Part shown: positions 1 to 8,768 of the stretch, piece by piece
How the letters are laid out: each line of letters begins with the position of its first letter
Numbering within the stretch: position 1 is the stretch's first letter
DNA from: Pseudodesulfovibrio sp. JC047
GTDB taxonomy: Bacteria; Desulfobacterota; Desulfovibrionia; Desulfovibrionales; Desulfovibrionaceae
Direction of reading: 5' to 3'
Length of the DNA: 64,000 nucleotides
NCBI RefSeq assembly: GCF_010468615.1
Contig: NZ_WUEH01000014.1
Coordinates: 31,957-95,956, forward strand
Notes under the pieces: generated by a model
What the model saw: the letters and a program-made list of their open reading frames with translations, nothing else
Told to the model about the DNA's origin: nothing
The model's database searches: none
Program-made: the position numbers and the translations under genes

Positions 1-127
1 TGGATTGATCGGTCGTGCGGGTCTCTGTCATGGCATCCTCCCTGTCTGGCGAACAATAACTCTATGCGTCTTTTTTCAATCGTTCTTTTTGCGGTTATTC
101 TTCTCTTTTGTGCATGTCAATCATTTT

Positions 128-143
128 TGGCATACCGGTTGCT
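128..143 (+). promoter_or_regulatory. Sigma-54 (-24/-12) promoter of the first kinase gene
   Basis: The sequence reads TGGCAT-ACCGG-TTGCT. It matches the sigma-54 consensus TGGCAC-N5-TTGCW with one deviation and exactly the required spacing between the GG and GC dinucleotides. It lies about 110 bases before the kinase gene at 254 and points toward it. A sigma-54 promoter needs an AAA+ enhancer-binding protein. None is encoded in this window, so the activator must be elsewhere. Confidence 0.6.
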
Positions 144-253
144 TAATTGAAGTGTGGTTTGTTCAGTCTCGCGATATCGTTTTGCGTAATTTGTTAACTG
201 TTTGGAATACATTGATAATCAACATGCGCCTATTGCGCAAAATCAGGCAGTGA

Positions 254-1939
254 ATGTTCATGAATAAAAAAACCATGTTTTCTCGGGTGCACCGGCTGCT
301 TTTTTTGACGATGATAATGGTTCCGGCTGTCCCTTTGTGTCTGGCTGCGGGTATCGGGTTCTTTTCCTATGTGGACACCACGAATACCTTTGCCACCGAC
401 GCCATTGAACAGGTCGCGGTAGACCACCGGAACATGATCACTGTCTTCCTTGACGAACGGCGGGCCGACCTTGAATCCATTCTCGCCCTTGTGCAGGTTG
501 AATCCTTGTCTGGTCCCGAAGGACAAAAAGAGATGGGGCGTGTTTTGCGTGCTTCGGGCGGGGTTTTTCAGGATATGGGGATTATCGATCCCGAGGGAAT
601 ACAGACAGCATATAGCGGGCCGTATGCCCTGGTTGGCAAGCGGTATTCAGCCGCTGCTTGGTATCGTGAAACCCGCAAACACGGGTATTATGTGAGTGAC
701 GTGTTTCTTGGATACCGGAATGTGCCGCATTTTGTTGTTGCCGTGGCCCGGCGTATTCAGGGACGAATCTGGGTCTTGCGGGCCACGATTGATTCCAAAT
801 TGTTTGGGCGGCTGGTGGAACAGGTCAGTATCGGCGATTCCGGTGAAGCCTATATCCTGAATAAAGACGGGGTGTTTCAGACTGATCGACGATCGTATGG
901 AGATCTACTTGAACAGGACGGTTTTGTTTATCCTTCACAGGATTCATCGGTAATGACGTTTACCGGAACCGATACGGATGTGGACTATCTTTTTGCTTCG
1001 GCAACCATGAATGACGGCAAGTGGCGCTTGATTGTCCGTCAGAAAAAGGACGAGGCGTTTCAATCCACCATGTTCGCCGTGTATACTGTCGTGTTGATCC
1101 TGTTGTGTGGCGGAGTGGTCATTGTTGTGCTCGCAGTGGTTGTCAGTCGTCGCGTGCTGGATACCTTGAAGCGACAGGCTGAAGAGGTTGATATTCTGGA
1201 AAATCAATTGCTTCAGGCGGCACGATTGGCGGAACTTGGCGAGATGGCTGCGGGCTTTGCCCATGAAATCAATAATCCGCTTCAGGTGATGAAAACCGAT
1301 ACCGCGTTGTTGGAATTGACCTTGGGTGACCTCGAAGAAAAAGGGACGGATGCGAGTCTGTGTGATGAAGCTCGGGAAGTTGTCGAACAGTTCTCCATCC
1401 AGATCGGCCGATGCGCGGCGATCACGCGTGAGATTCTCCGTTTTGGTCGTCATGATGCGCCGGAATTACAGCCGTTGGCATTACCCACGTATATCCCCGA
1501 AGTCGGGGCCATGGTCCAGGGGAAGGCTGAGGTCCATGGAATCGATTTGCGGTTTGACGTGGATGAGAATGTTCCCATTATTGCCGCTGATCCCGGGCAG
1601 TTGCAGCAGGTGCTTATCAATTTGTTGAATAACGCCATTTATGCCGTGGTTGACCGACATGGTCCCGAAGGCGGTGAAATTTCCGTCTCTGTCAGAAACG
1701 TGCAGGGCAGTGCGGTTATCCGGGTGGCTGACAACGGGACCGGAATGTCTCAGGATGTGCAAAGCAAGATATTCCTGCCATTTTACACGACAAAACCTCC
1801 GGGACAGGGCACGGGCATGGGACTTCCCGTCTGCCATACCATTATCGATTCACTCGGTGGTGAATTGACCGTGGAAAGCACCCGGGGTCAAGGGACAACC
1901 TTTGTCATGAGTATTCCCGGTCTGTCCATGCGCCGATGA
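254..1939 (+). CDS. Sensor histidine kinase with periplasmic Cache-like domain
   Basis: Membrane-bound two-component sensor kinase of 561 residues. A first membrane segment lies at about residues 14-40 and a periplasmic Cache-like sensor domain at about 45-265. A second membrane segment follows at about 272-300, then a short coiled-coil linker. The HisKA dimerisation domain has the phospho-acceptor His337 in GFAHEINNPL. The HATPase domain has an N-box (LLNNA), a DNGTGM G1 box and a GTGMGL G2 box. The sensor part closely resembles that of the kinase at 12423 (shared YVSDVF and PHF segments), so the two are probably paralogues. There is no fused receiver domain. ATG codons at 254 and 260 are both possible starts. 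A sigma-54 promoter lies upstream. The partner is probably one of the nearby receiver proteins. The ligand is unknown; Cache domains usually bind small organic molecules. Confidence 0.9.
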   Translation: MFMNKKTMFSRVHRLLFLTMIMVPAVPLCLAAGIGFFSYVDTTNTFATDAIEQVAVDHRNMITVFLDERRADLESILALVQVESLSGPEGQKEMGRVLRASGGVFQDMGIIDPEGIQTAYSGPYALVGKRYSAAAWYRETRKHGYYVSDVFLGYRNVPHFVVAVARRIQGRIWVLRATIDSKLFGRLVEQVSIGDSGEAYILNKDGVFQTDRRSYGDLLEQDGFVYPSQDSSVMTFTGTDTDVDYLFASATMNDGKWRLIVRQKKDEAFQSTMFAVYTVVLILLCGGVVIVVLAVVVSRRVLDTLKRQAEEVDILENQLLQAARLAELGEMAAGFAHEINNPLQVMKTDTALLELTLGDLEEKGTDASLCDEAREVVEQFSIQIGRCAAITREILRFGRHDAPELQPLALPTYIPEVGAMVQGKAEVHGIDLRFDVDENVPIIAADPGQLQQVLINLLNNAIYAVVDRHGPEGGEISVSVRNVQGSAVIRVADNGTGMSQDVQSKIFLPFYTTKPPGQGTGMGLPVCHTIIDSLGGELTVESTRGQGTTFVMSIPGLSMRR

Positions 1940-1952
1940 GAATGTCTCAGCT

Positions 1953-4900
1953 TTAAATATCTGGTCGGGTGCGATAGGTGGTCGCCAAGCTGTCGAGTTC
2001 CCGTAAATATTCTGGGTATCGAAGCAGGTAAAATGCCAGTGCTTTTGGGAAGTTTCGCCCGACGAGGCCATCCACGAACAGACGTGCGATGGTCTTTTCT
2101 TCGGAGAGGATTTGTTGCGATGCCATGAATACTTCAAGCTCATCTCGGTTCATTGCTTCCAGGGCTTCTCTGAGGGCTTCCCGCGCTCGGGGCTTGTAGG
2201 TGCGGATGTAGAGTAAATCAAGGGCGTTGGCGATGACTTCCGGCGTGTGGCTCGATTTTGCTTCATCGGACAAACGAATGAATTCCTTGGGAGAATTGAG
2301 CGTCTTGAGCATGTCCCGGGTTGGGAATTCGATTTCCAGTTGCGAGAAAATTTCAATAATTTGTCGGATTTTTTCTGAATAATCCCAGTGCCGCATGGCA
2401 ATATTGCGCCCCCGGTCGGCAAGTCCTTCGATAACACCGGCAGCACAGTCCGAAGCGAGTTTTGAAATGACCGCAGCCCAGAGTTGCAGGATTCCGGGGA
2501 TGTCTGAAGCTCCGGCGGCAAACAGCATGGCCCCGATGGCCGCATTGAAGAACATGGCGACGGGAATGGACAGGATGCTTCTGAAAAAATTGCCGATCGC
2601 GGCTTTTCGTGGCAGGCCACGAATAATGTTGTGACTGGATATGTATACCCCGTTTGTGATGGCCATGATCGTATACAGCAGCAACGGATTGGTTGCGGTG
2701 GTGATGCCGAGTCCCTGATCGAGCAGAACGGATTTGCAGAGCCAGTCCAGCAATGGCACGGAAAAACCGGTGTAGAGCAATGAATCGGAAATCCGTTCCC
2801 AGTCGATATAATCGTTCCAGCGCAGATAGGGCGAACGGCGCAAACCGCCGCCTCCGAGGATGGACTGAATCACGTTGCGCAGGCCGGTGATGGAAAACCA
2901 GATGACCCCGCCAAGATAGGCCAGTACCCACCAATCCTTGGTCAGGGCAAATGTCAGAAATGCCGGGATGAATCCAATGAGAATCTTCGCCGCGTTTTTG
3001 AGCGAGGTGTTGAACGTGCCGGTTGACGGATGATGTGGGGATTTTTCATCCTCATAGAGGCTCAATCCGTTGCCTTCCTGATTCATGCCGCCCAGCGAGA
3101 CCACATTGCCACATCCTTCCTTGTCCACCTGGTATCGTGCAATGTGCCAGCGATGTCTGGTCGCGCAGGTCAGTCCACGCAGCCCCGGCATGTGGCACAG
3201 GGCTTTGGCAAGGCTCATTGAACGGACGAGACGATTGCGCGGTGGTATGAATTCGATGGATTGCGAGGCAATACCGGAGACCGGGATGCAGTTGGTTGTG
3301 GACCGTTTGCGAATTTCCTGCTGTGTCCTGAACGGGAGCGTATCCACGACCGCAAAGCCCATGCCATGGGACCGGGTCGATCGGCCGGTGGACCCACTGC
3401 CTATTTTTGTCCTGAGCGGAGTGCGTTTGTACTGGTTGAGTAGTGCGCTGAAGTCGGACAGGATGGCCATGAGCCGCTTGGCTCTATCTGTGGCCTGTGG
3501 AGTGTCTTCTTCGGTGATTTGTTCGATGCACTGGCGGATCGTTCGTTTGAGCGTGACCGCGTTTTGTTCGTTCAAGGATTTTTGGAGGAGGCTGAACGGC
3601 TTCCGTTGCCGGACGATGAATTCGGTCAGACTTTTGCTGTTGAAGACTTCGAAATGAGAGATTCGGCCCTTGCAATCGTAGAGCACTTCAATGGCATCCG
3701 ATAAGTCGAGTTCTGAAAGAATGAGCGTCAGTTGGCTGGTATGGCTGACTTTTCGCAGGCGGTAGGTCAATGCTGCGGGCGAGAGTTTAAGCAGCTCCGG
3801 GTCTGATCCATCGGTCGCGGGGCTATCCGGATTCGGGATCTTCGGATTTTCTTCGGGCACCAAATACCGTGCGATAATGGTGTCGGAGTCCAGCGAGTCC
3901 AGCGATTCCAGATGCATGGCTATGGAGGCCCGGGTATCGTAATCAGATTTTGAATATTCGGCTTTCAGCTCTTCGACCCGGTCGATGAACAGGGGCAAGG
4001 CCACTTCGTGAATATGGTTCCCGAGATGAAAAATGGACGGTTGGCCCGTGCCGATGGTCTTGGCAACATCCTTGTAGTCGATGTGCGGAAGTTCAATACC
4101 GAATTCCTGCTGAATGGATTTTCGGTGGATATCGTTGAACGCTTCGGTGGCCGCTTGCACATATTTGGTTCTGTGGGTTTGAATCTCCCGGCCTTGTTGC
4201 ATCAGCTCTTGAACCGCTTCCTGATTGAAAAAACCGTTGATATCAGGATCATTCTGCAATGCGTCCGGCCCCCAGACGATCTTGATGAATCGATCCCCGA
4301 AACGGGCCTTGTATTCGATACCCACGGAGACGGTGATCCCCAGAATCTGTGCCGAGGCAAAGAGTTCTCTGGCCACGGATTGTTCCATGAAATCATAATA
4401 GACGACCGTCAGACGGCGGATTCCCTTGATCCACGCATCCATGATGAGATGGGTGGCAGATTTTCGGCCCTTGCTGTTGGCATCGTGAACCCGGTCGTCA
4501 AAGGTGACCTGGTTCCACTCTTCCGGCATTTCGAGCAGATGATATTTCTTGAGTTGCTGACGGATAAAACGGGTTTTGCCCAACGCTGCACGACGGAATT
4601 CATGGGCCAGTTCCAGTTGTTTTTCCCTATTGCCTCTGGCCCGGATGAGTTCTTTACCTATTTGGAGCAGGACTCTGGCCCGGTTGTTCCGCATTCCGCC
4701 ACTGGCGGCAGACATGGTTTCATCCCGAAGCGCGATGAGTGCCTTGGTCCGGTCCGAAGCCTGGTCCGATTTGAGAGACTGCAACAGGTGCATGATGGCA
4801 TAGGCGATCCGCAGACCGCGTTCCGCCGCCAGTTCCTTGATGCCATGTGGCTTCAGATACGGCTCAAGCAGGGTCTTGAAGTTTGATCTGTCAACTTCTC

Positions 4901-4973
4901 GCGTCAACAGGTCATCGAGAATCTCAAGCAGTTTGTAGTCGTTCTTATCGTAATGCAAAAAGTCAGTCAGCAC
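1953..4973 (-). CDS. Large membrane protein of unknown function (1006 aa)
   Basis: I do not recognise a named family. Residues 1 to about 640 are soluble and mostly helical. A segment near residues 170-240 alternates hydrophobic strands and helices (HLIMDAWIKGIRRLTVVYYD, then a GITVSVGIE strand), vaguely like a PHP or TIM-barrel fold, but no full catalytic motif set is visible. Residues about 655-870 hold several hydrophobic membrane segments around a glycine-rich GGGG stretch. The last 130 residues are soluble and helical again. The frame is open throughout with no sign of a frameshift. The gene is convergent with the kinase at 254 (14-base gap) and divergent from the receiver gene at 5295, with which it shares a roughly 320-base upstream region. 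The location suggests a link to the signalling block, but the function is open. Confidence 0.75.
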   Translation of the reverse strand: MLTDFLHYDKNDYKLLEILDDLLTREVDRSNFKTLLEPYLKPHGIKELAAERGLRIAYAIMHLLQSLKSDQASDRTKALIALRDETMSAASGGMRNNRARVLLQIGKELIRARGNREKQLELAHEFRRAALGKTRFIRQQLKKYHLLEMPEEWNQVTFDDRVHDANSKGRKSATHLIMDAWIKGIRRLTVVYYDFMEQSVARELFASAQILGITVSVGIEYKARFGDRFIKIVWGPDALQNDPDINGFFNQEAVQELMQQGREIQTHRTKYVQAATEAFNDIHRKSIQQEFGIELPHIDYKDVAKTIGTGQPSIFHLGNHIHEVALPLFIDRVEELKAEYSKSDYDTRASIAMHLESLDSLDSDTIIARYLVPEENPKIPNPDSPATDGSDPELLKLSPAALTYRLRKVSHTSQLTLILSELDLSDAIEVLYDCKGRISHFEVFNSKSLTEFIVRQRKPFSLLQKSLNEQNAVTLKRTIRQCIEQITEEDTPQATDRAKRLMAILSDFSALLNQYKRTPLRTKIGSGSTGRSTRSHGMGFAVVDTLPFRTQQEIRKRSTTNCIPVSGIASQSIEFIPPRNRLVRSMSLAKALCHMPGLRGLTCATRHRWHIARYQVDKEGCGNVVSLGGMNQEGNGLSLYEDEKSPHHPSTGTFNTSLKNAAKILIGFIPAFLTFALTKDWWVLAYLGGVIWFSITGLRNVIQSILGGGGLRRSPYLRWNDYIDWERISDSLLYTGFSVPLLDWLCKSVLLDQGLGITTATNPLLLYTIMAITNGVYISSHNIIRGLPRKAAIGNFFRSILSIPVAMFFNAAIGAMLFAAGASDIPGILQLWAAVISKLASDCAAGVIEGLADRGRNIAMRHWDYSEKIRQIIEIFSQLEIEFPTRDMLKTLNSPKEFIRLSDEAKSSHTPEVIANALDLLYIRTYKPRAREALREALEAMNRDELEVFMASQQILSEEKTIARLFVDGLVGRNFPKALAFYLLRYPEYLRELDSLATTYRTRPDI

Positions 4974-5294
4974 CGTTCTCTCCGTGATTTGTGTCCATGG
5001 TATTGGTTTTTGTGCAGTGCAGCAACCATGCCTTGCCAGACGAAAAGGATGTTCGACGAAGCACCTTGTCTGCGTGATGGTTCCTGTTCGCGGATTTCGT
5101 GGGCTTATTGCCTTTCCAGACCAACCGCCTGTTTTCTTTTTTTATTGCGTGAATATGAATTTGGCAAATCGTCTTTGCGCGGTGTTTTGCCAAAAAAATA
5201 TCATTAAAATCAAATGATTGAAAGTGGCACACGGGTTGCTAAAGAGAAGTCGTTGTTCGCGAATTATCAAGCAGCTCAAACAGACGGTGACGCC
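4974..5294. other. Divergent intergenic region between the 1006-aa gene and the receiver gene
   Basis: About 320 bases separate the divergent starts. It should hold the promoters of both genes. The only clear structure is the 9-base inverted repeat described separately. No tRNA, small gene or convincing promoter hexamers were seen. The receiver frame is open back to an ATG at 5214, so the true gap may be 240 bases if translation starts there. Confidence 0.5.
5160..5194. promoter_or_regulatory. 9-bp perfect inverted repeat upstream of receiver gene
   Basis: TTTGGCAAA at 5160-5168 is repeated in inverted orientation as TTTGCCAAA at 5186-5194, 17 bases apart. An A-run follows on the plus strand, so on the minus strand the hairpin is preceded, not followed, by a T-run and is not a terminator. 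It may be an operator or a 5' leader hairpin of the receiver operon. Confidence 0.35.
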
Positions 5295-5732
5295 ATGGAA
5301 CAATTGAAAATCTTACTTGTGGACGATGAGGAGCGGTTGCTCGTCACGACAAAAAAACTTTTCGAGAAAATGGGCATTTATGCCCTGACTGCCTCGTCCG
5401 GCAAGAGTGCGCTCCAGGTGCTGGAAGAACAGGAAGTGCATGTCGTGTTTCTCGACATCAAGATGCCCGGCATGGATGGCATGGAAACCTTGCAGCGCAT
5501 CAAGAAGAATTACCCCCTCATGGAAGTCATCATCCTGACGGGACACGCCACCATGGAGACAGCGGTGGAGTGTCTCAAACTCGGGGCGTTGGACTATCTC
5601 ATCAAACCTGTCAGCATGAAGGATTTTCTGGAAAAGGCGGAAGCAGCCTTTGAGAAAGTGACCCTTCAGAAACAGAAAATTCATTCTGCCCGAATGGTTG
5701 AAACAACCGGTGGGCAGGATGGTCTGCGTTAG
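5295..5732 (+). CDS. Single-domain response regulator (CheY-like)
   Basis: Receiver domain of about 120 residues with a short C-terminal tail, 145 residues from the chosen start. The acidic pair Asp10-Asp11, the phospho-acceptor Asp54 (FLDIKMPG), the Thr of ILTGHA and the Lys of LIKPV are all present, so it should be phosphorylated normally. There is no DNA-binding or enzymatic output domain. The ATG at 5295 is preferred because the receiver fold begins at once (MEQLKILLVDDEE) and GGTGA precedes it. The frame also has an ATG at 5214 without a ribosome-binding site. It is followed 19 bases later by the receiver-CBS gene, probably in one operon with the transporter at 6685. Confidence 0.88.
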   Translation: MEQLKILLVDDEERLLVTTKKLFEKMGIYALTASSGKSALQVLEEQEVHVVFLDIKMPGMDGMETLQRIKKNYPLMEVIILTGHATMETAVECLKLGALDYLIKPVSMKDFLEKAEAAFEKVTLQKQKIHSARMVETTGGQDGLR

Positions 5733-5751
5733 ATAACATTAGGAGGTTGAA

Positions 5752-6651
5752 ATGGTTAAAATCAAGGTCCTCATGGTTGACGATGAGGAACGCTTCCGTA
5801 CCACGACGGCTAAGATATTGGCTCGCAAAGGATTTGAAACGATTCTTGCGGAGAGTGGTAAAGAGGCATTGGACAAATTGGATCAGAAACCCGATGTGGT
5901 CATTCTGGATGTCAAGATGAGCGGGTTGGATGGTCATGCCACCCTGAAACTCATCAAGGAACGAGAGCCTGACATCCCGATCATCATGTTGACCGGGCAC
6001 GGCGATGTCCCGGGCGCGCGCAAGGCCTATGAAACGGGGGCGTTTGATTATCTGGCCAAACCGTGTGCCGTGGATTTGCTGAGTGTCAAGATTCATGACG
6101 CCTACGAATATGCGACCAAGGTTGCATATATCGAAAAAAGTGCGGGGGACATCATGATTCCCCTCGAACGATACACGAAAATCGACATCAACAGCACGGT
6201 CCGTGACGCTATCGACGCCCTTGATACGGCCATGCGTGAATTCATGGCAACGGATCGACTGATGGATACGGGCCACCGTTCCGTGGTGGTGACCGGGTCC
6301 AATCATACTGTGGTCGGTCTGCTCAGTCCTTTGGACCTCATTGATGCGATCAGGCCCGGATACCTTTCGGCACCGAAACCGTCGATGGCCGATTCCCTGC
6401 AATATTCCGCCATGTTCTGGCAGGGGCTGTTCACATCCCGCGTCAAGGAGATCGTCAATACGCCTGTTCGGACGTTCATGTCCGATGCGCTTCCCGTCAT
6501 CGATGTCGAGGCCAATCTCATGGAAGTGGCCAACACCATGGTGACACTTCCTGCTCGACGCATGTTGGTTCAGGCCCATGGCAAGGATGTCGGCATCGTT
6601 CGTGAACAGGAGCTGTTCTACGAGGTCGCAAAGATCATTTCGTCCAGCTGA
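5752..6651 (+). CDS. Response regulator with C-terminal CBS-domain pair
   Basis: 299 residues. An N-terminal receiver domain (about 1-120) has Asp10-Asp11, phospho-acceptor Asp53 in VILDVKMSG, the Thr of MLTGHG and the Lys of AKPC. The C-terminal half (about 130-299) looks like two CBS motifs: one around DIMIP and VRDAI with a GLLSPLDL end, and one around VRTFMSDALPVI. CBS pairs bind adenosine nucleotides and regulate transporters or enzymes, so this protein could join phosphorylation input with energy state. There is no DNA-binding domain. A strong ribosome-binding site (AGGAGG) precedes the ATG. The gene ends 33 bases before the DASS transporter, the obvious candidate target, though that link is inference. 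Confidence 0.85.
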   Translation: MVKIKVLMVDDEERFRTTTAKILARKGFETILAESGKEALDKLDQKPDVVILDVKMSGLDGHATLKLIKEREPDIPIIMLTGHGDVPGARKAYETGAFDYLAKPCAVDLLSVKIHDAYEYATKVAYIEKSAGDIMIPLERYTKIDINSTVRDAIDALDTAMREFMATDRLMDTGHRSVVVTGSNHTVVGLLSPLDLIDAIRPGYLSAPKPSMADSLQYSAMFWQGLFTSRVKEIVNTPVRTFMSDALPVIDVEANLMEVANTMVTLPARRMLVQAHGKDVGIVREQELFYEVAKIISSS

Positions 6652-6684
6652 TCTTCATTGAAGTTCAACACACAGAGGTAAAAA

Positions 6685-8535
6685 ATGGCTCAAGAAAAGA
6701 AAAAGGCGACCGGGTATGACAAGTATGTCAACTGGAAGCTCCTGATAATTCCGGTGATTATTTTTGCGGTAATTGTCCTGTTGCCGACGCCTGATGGAAT
6801 GAAAAATGTCGGTATGCAGTATTCTGTTGGCCCAAAAGTTGTGACGCAATTTATCGCCATGGAATTGTTCGGAAAGAAGAGCGCGGATTGCGAACAATGG
6901 CAGGTTTTGACTGCCCGAATGATGGAACAGAACATGCGCATGGGCGCGTTGTCCAAGGATCGGTTTGTGAAGCGTGATCTGAAATGGGCAAAAAAGTACA
7001 AGATTCCAGTTGATTCAGCGAATTTTCAACGGTCCCTTCAATACATTGTGGATTCTGTGCCTACTGAAACCTACCTTTCGATCATGCAGGAAGCCTTCAA
7101 GCTGCGGACAACCGGTTTGAATTATGACGTCCTGTCGGATCGAGACAAGGCCAACGCGGACGACGGAGCCTGGAATATCAAGGTGTCCATCGCCTTGGTG
7201 GTCTTTGTGGTCTTCTGTTTCATGACCGAGTGCATGCCGCTCCCGGGCGTGGCCTTTTGTATCGGGTTGATTCTCGTTTTTTCCGGGGTGGTTTCGCGAA
7301 GTCAGGTGGCGGGGTTGTATTGGTCGGACGCCTGTTGGTTTATCATGGGTTCCCTCATGTTTGCGGCGGCGTTTGTCAAAACCGGCGTCGATAAGCGCAT
7401 GTGTCTGATGATGTTCCGCAAATTGGCTGTGCCAAATGTGCGGTGGATCACCCTGATTTTCTTTATCGTCATTTCTCCGCTTGCGGCGTTCATTTCGGAC
7501 CACGCCCTGGCGGCCATGTTCCTGCCCATCGGTATGTTGCTGTACCAGAATAGCCTGACGGACGAGGTTCCCGAAGACAAGGAACTGGCCAAGATGCTGA
7601 TGATCGCCATTGCCATGGCGTGTAACATCGGTGGTCCGGGTGCTCCGTCCGGCGGTGCCCGTAACGTTATCATGATGACATACCTGAGTGACATGTTCGG
7701 CATGGACATCGGGTACGCGCAGTGGATCGCCTATTGTATGCCGTTTGTCATCGTGATGATTCCCTGCACCTGGCTGGTGACCAATATGGTCTTTAAGCCT
7801 CGGATCACGTCCCTTGCCCCGGCCATGCGCCATTTGGAAGGGGAAATCGACAAGATGGGGCGATGGAACAAGCACCAGATCTGGGCCATGGTTATTTTTG
7901 TCATCATGGTCTTTGGCTGGTTCACGGAAAAGGCGTTTTACAACATGGGTATTTATCCCATCCGCCTCGGCATCGGTGTCATCGCGGTTGGCGGTGCCGT
8001 GGCTTATTTGTTGGCCGGTGTGGTCAACTGGCGTGACTATCAGGAAAAAGTCGATTGGGGTGTTGTCTGGTTATACGCGGGCGCGATCATTTTTGGTCGA
8101 ACCCTCGACAAGACCGGTGCAGCCTATTGGCTGGCCCAATCCGTTATCGACATGCTGGCCCCGCTGGGCATGAGCGAAGGAATCCCCTTGATGCTCACTT
8201 CCAACGGATTGACAGCCGTGTTGACGAACCTGATGGCCGATGGTCCGGCTGCTGCCGCTGTTGGTCCCATTACCTTGAATCTGGCGAGTATCGTGCATCC
8301 GGGCACGACGTTCCTGCCGTTCATGGCGATGTCCACCGCTGTGGCGTCATCCTTTGCCTATTGTCTGATTATCGGCACGCCGCCCAACGCCATCGTGTAT
8401 GCGTCCGGGTATCTGGAGCCAAAGGATTACGTTCGAATCGGTATCCCCATGTGGTTTATCGCTAATATCGTGATCGTGCTTCTGACGGCCGTCTATTGGT
8501 GCGGCATCGGCTTCAACGATTTGCCCTCGTTCTGA
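6685..8535 (+). CDS. SLC13/DASS-family anion transporter with extra N-terminal domain
   Basis: 616 residues. After one membrane segment (about 20-36) comes an unusual hydrophilic stretch of about 130 residues (37-165). The SLC13/DASS core follows with many membrane helices (about 170-610). The two substrate and sodium loops typical of the family are visible: a GGPGAPSGGARN loop in the first half and SNGLTAVLTN plus GTPPNAIVYASG in the second. DASS proteins carry dicarboxylates, citrate or sulfate with sodium; the substrate cannot be read from the sequence. In a sulfate reducer, sulfate or a C4-dicarboxylate are both plausible. Its place after the receiver-CBS gene suggests control by that protein. 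A stem-loop follows the stop codon. Confidence 0.85.
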   Translation: MAQEKKKATGYDKYVNWKLLIIPVIIFAVIVLLPTPDGMKNVGMQYSVGPKVVTQFIAMELFGKKSADCEQWQVLTARMMEQNMRMGALSKDRFVKRDLKWAKKYKIPVDSANFQRSLQYIVDSVPTETYLSIMQEAFKLRTTGLNYDVLSDRDKANADDGAWNIKVSIALVVFVVFCFMTECMPLPGVAFCIGLILVFSGVVSRSQVAGLYWSDACWFIMGSLMFAAAFVKTGVDKRMCLMMFRKLAVPNVRWITLIFFIVISPLAAFISDHALAAMFLPIGMLLYQNSLTDEVPEDKELAKMLMIAIAMACNIGGPGAPSGGARNVIMMTYLSDMFGMDIGYAQWIAYCMPFVIVMIPCTWLVTNMVFKPRITSLAPAMRHLEGEIDKMGRWNKHQIWAMVIFVIMVFGWFTEKAFYNMGIYPIRLGIGVIAVGGAVAYLLAGVVNWRDYQEKVDWGVVWLYAGAIIFGRTLDKTGAAYWLAQSVIDMLAPLGMSEGIPLMLTSNGLTAVLTNLMADGPAAAAVGPITLNLASIVHPGTTFLPFMAMSTAVASSFAYCLIIGTPPNAIVYASGYLEPKDYVRIGIPMWFIANIVIVLLTAVYWCGIGFNDLPSF

Positions 8536-8558
8536 CGAGGCTCATTCAACCGTGCAAA

Positions 8559-8586
8559 GGTGGCCCGTCCGTGTGGGCGGGCCACC
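8559..8586 (+). terminator. Stem-loop after the transporter gene
   Basis: A 12-base-pair GC-rich stem (one G-U pair) with a GTGT loop begins 24 bases after the transporter stop. It is followed by A residues, not T residues, so it is more likely an mRNA-stabilising or partial terminator element than a strong intrinsic terminator. Confidence 0.4.
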
Positions 8587-8606
8587 CAAAAAAAGAGGAG
8601 GGGGCC

Positions 8607-8756
8607 ATGACACAGGAAAAAACTCGGGAAAAGCGTTTCGTGCATGAAAAAGGGGTGACGTATTTTTCAAAACAGACCGAACGGCGTGTGCTTTTTGTGT
8701 TCACCATGGTGATGCTTCTTTGGGGCGTTATCGAATATTCACGGGATTTCTTTTAG
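8607..8756 (+). CDS. Small single-span membrane protein (49 aa)
   Basis: A 49-residue protein with a charged N-terminal half and one hydrophobic segment (about residues 29-44), ending in IEYSRDFF. A clear ribosome-binding site (GAGGAGGGG) lies just before the ATG at 8607, and the gene sits 12 bases before the next one. I do not recognise a family. The position between the transporter and the Yip1-like gene suggests a small accessory membrane subunit, which is inference. The frame extends upstream to 8496 inside the transporter gene, but only the 8607 start has a ribosome-binding site. Confidence 0.65.
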   Translation: MTQEKTREKRFVHEKGVTYFSKQTERRVLFVFTMVMLLWGVIEYSRDFF

Positions 8757-8768
8757 GGGGACGGACCA

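Noticed and set aside
4008..4886. 292-codon plus-strand frame inside the 1006-residue gene
   Set aside because: No ribosome-binding site or known domain, and the opposite frame is continuous over 3 kb with coherent membrane and soluble parts.
5161..5177. Possible sigma-54 promoter TTGGCAAATCGTCTTTGC before the receiver gene
   Set aside because: The GG-to-GC distance is two bases too long. Sigma-54 promoters tolerate almost no spacing change.
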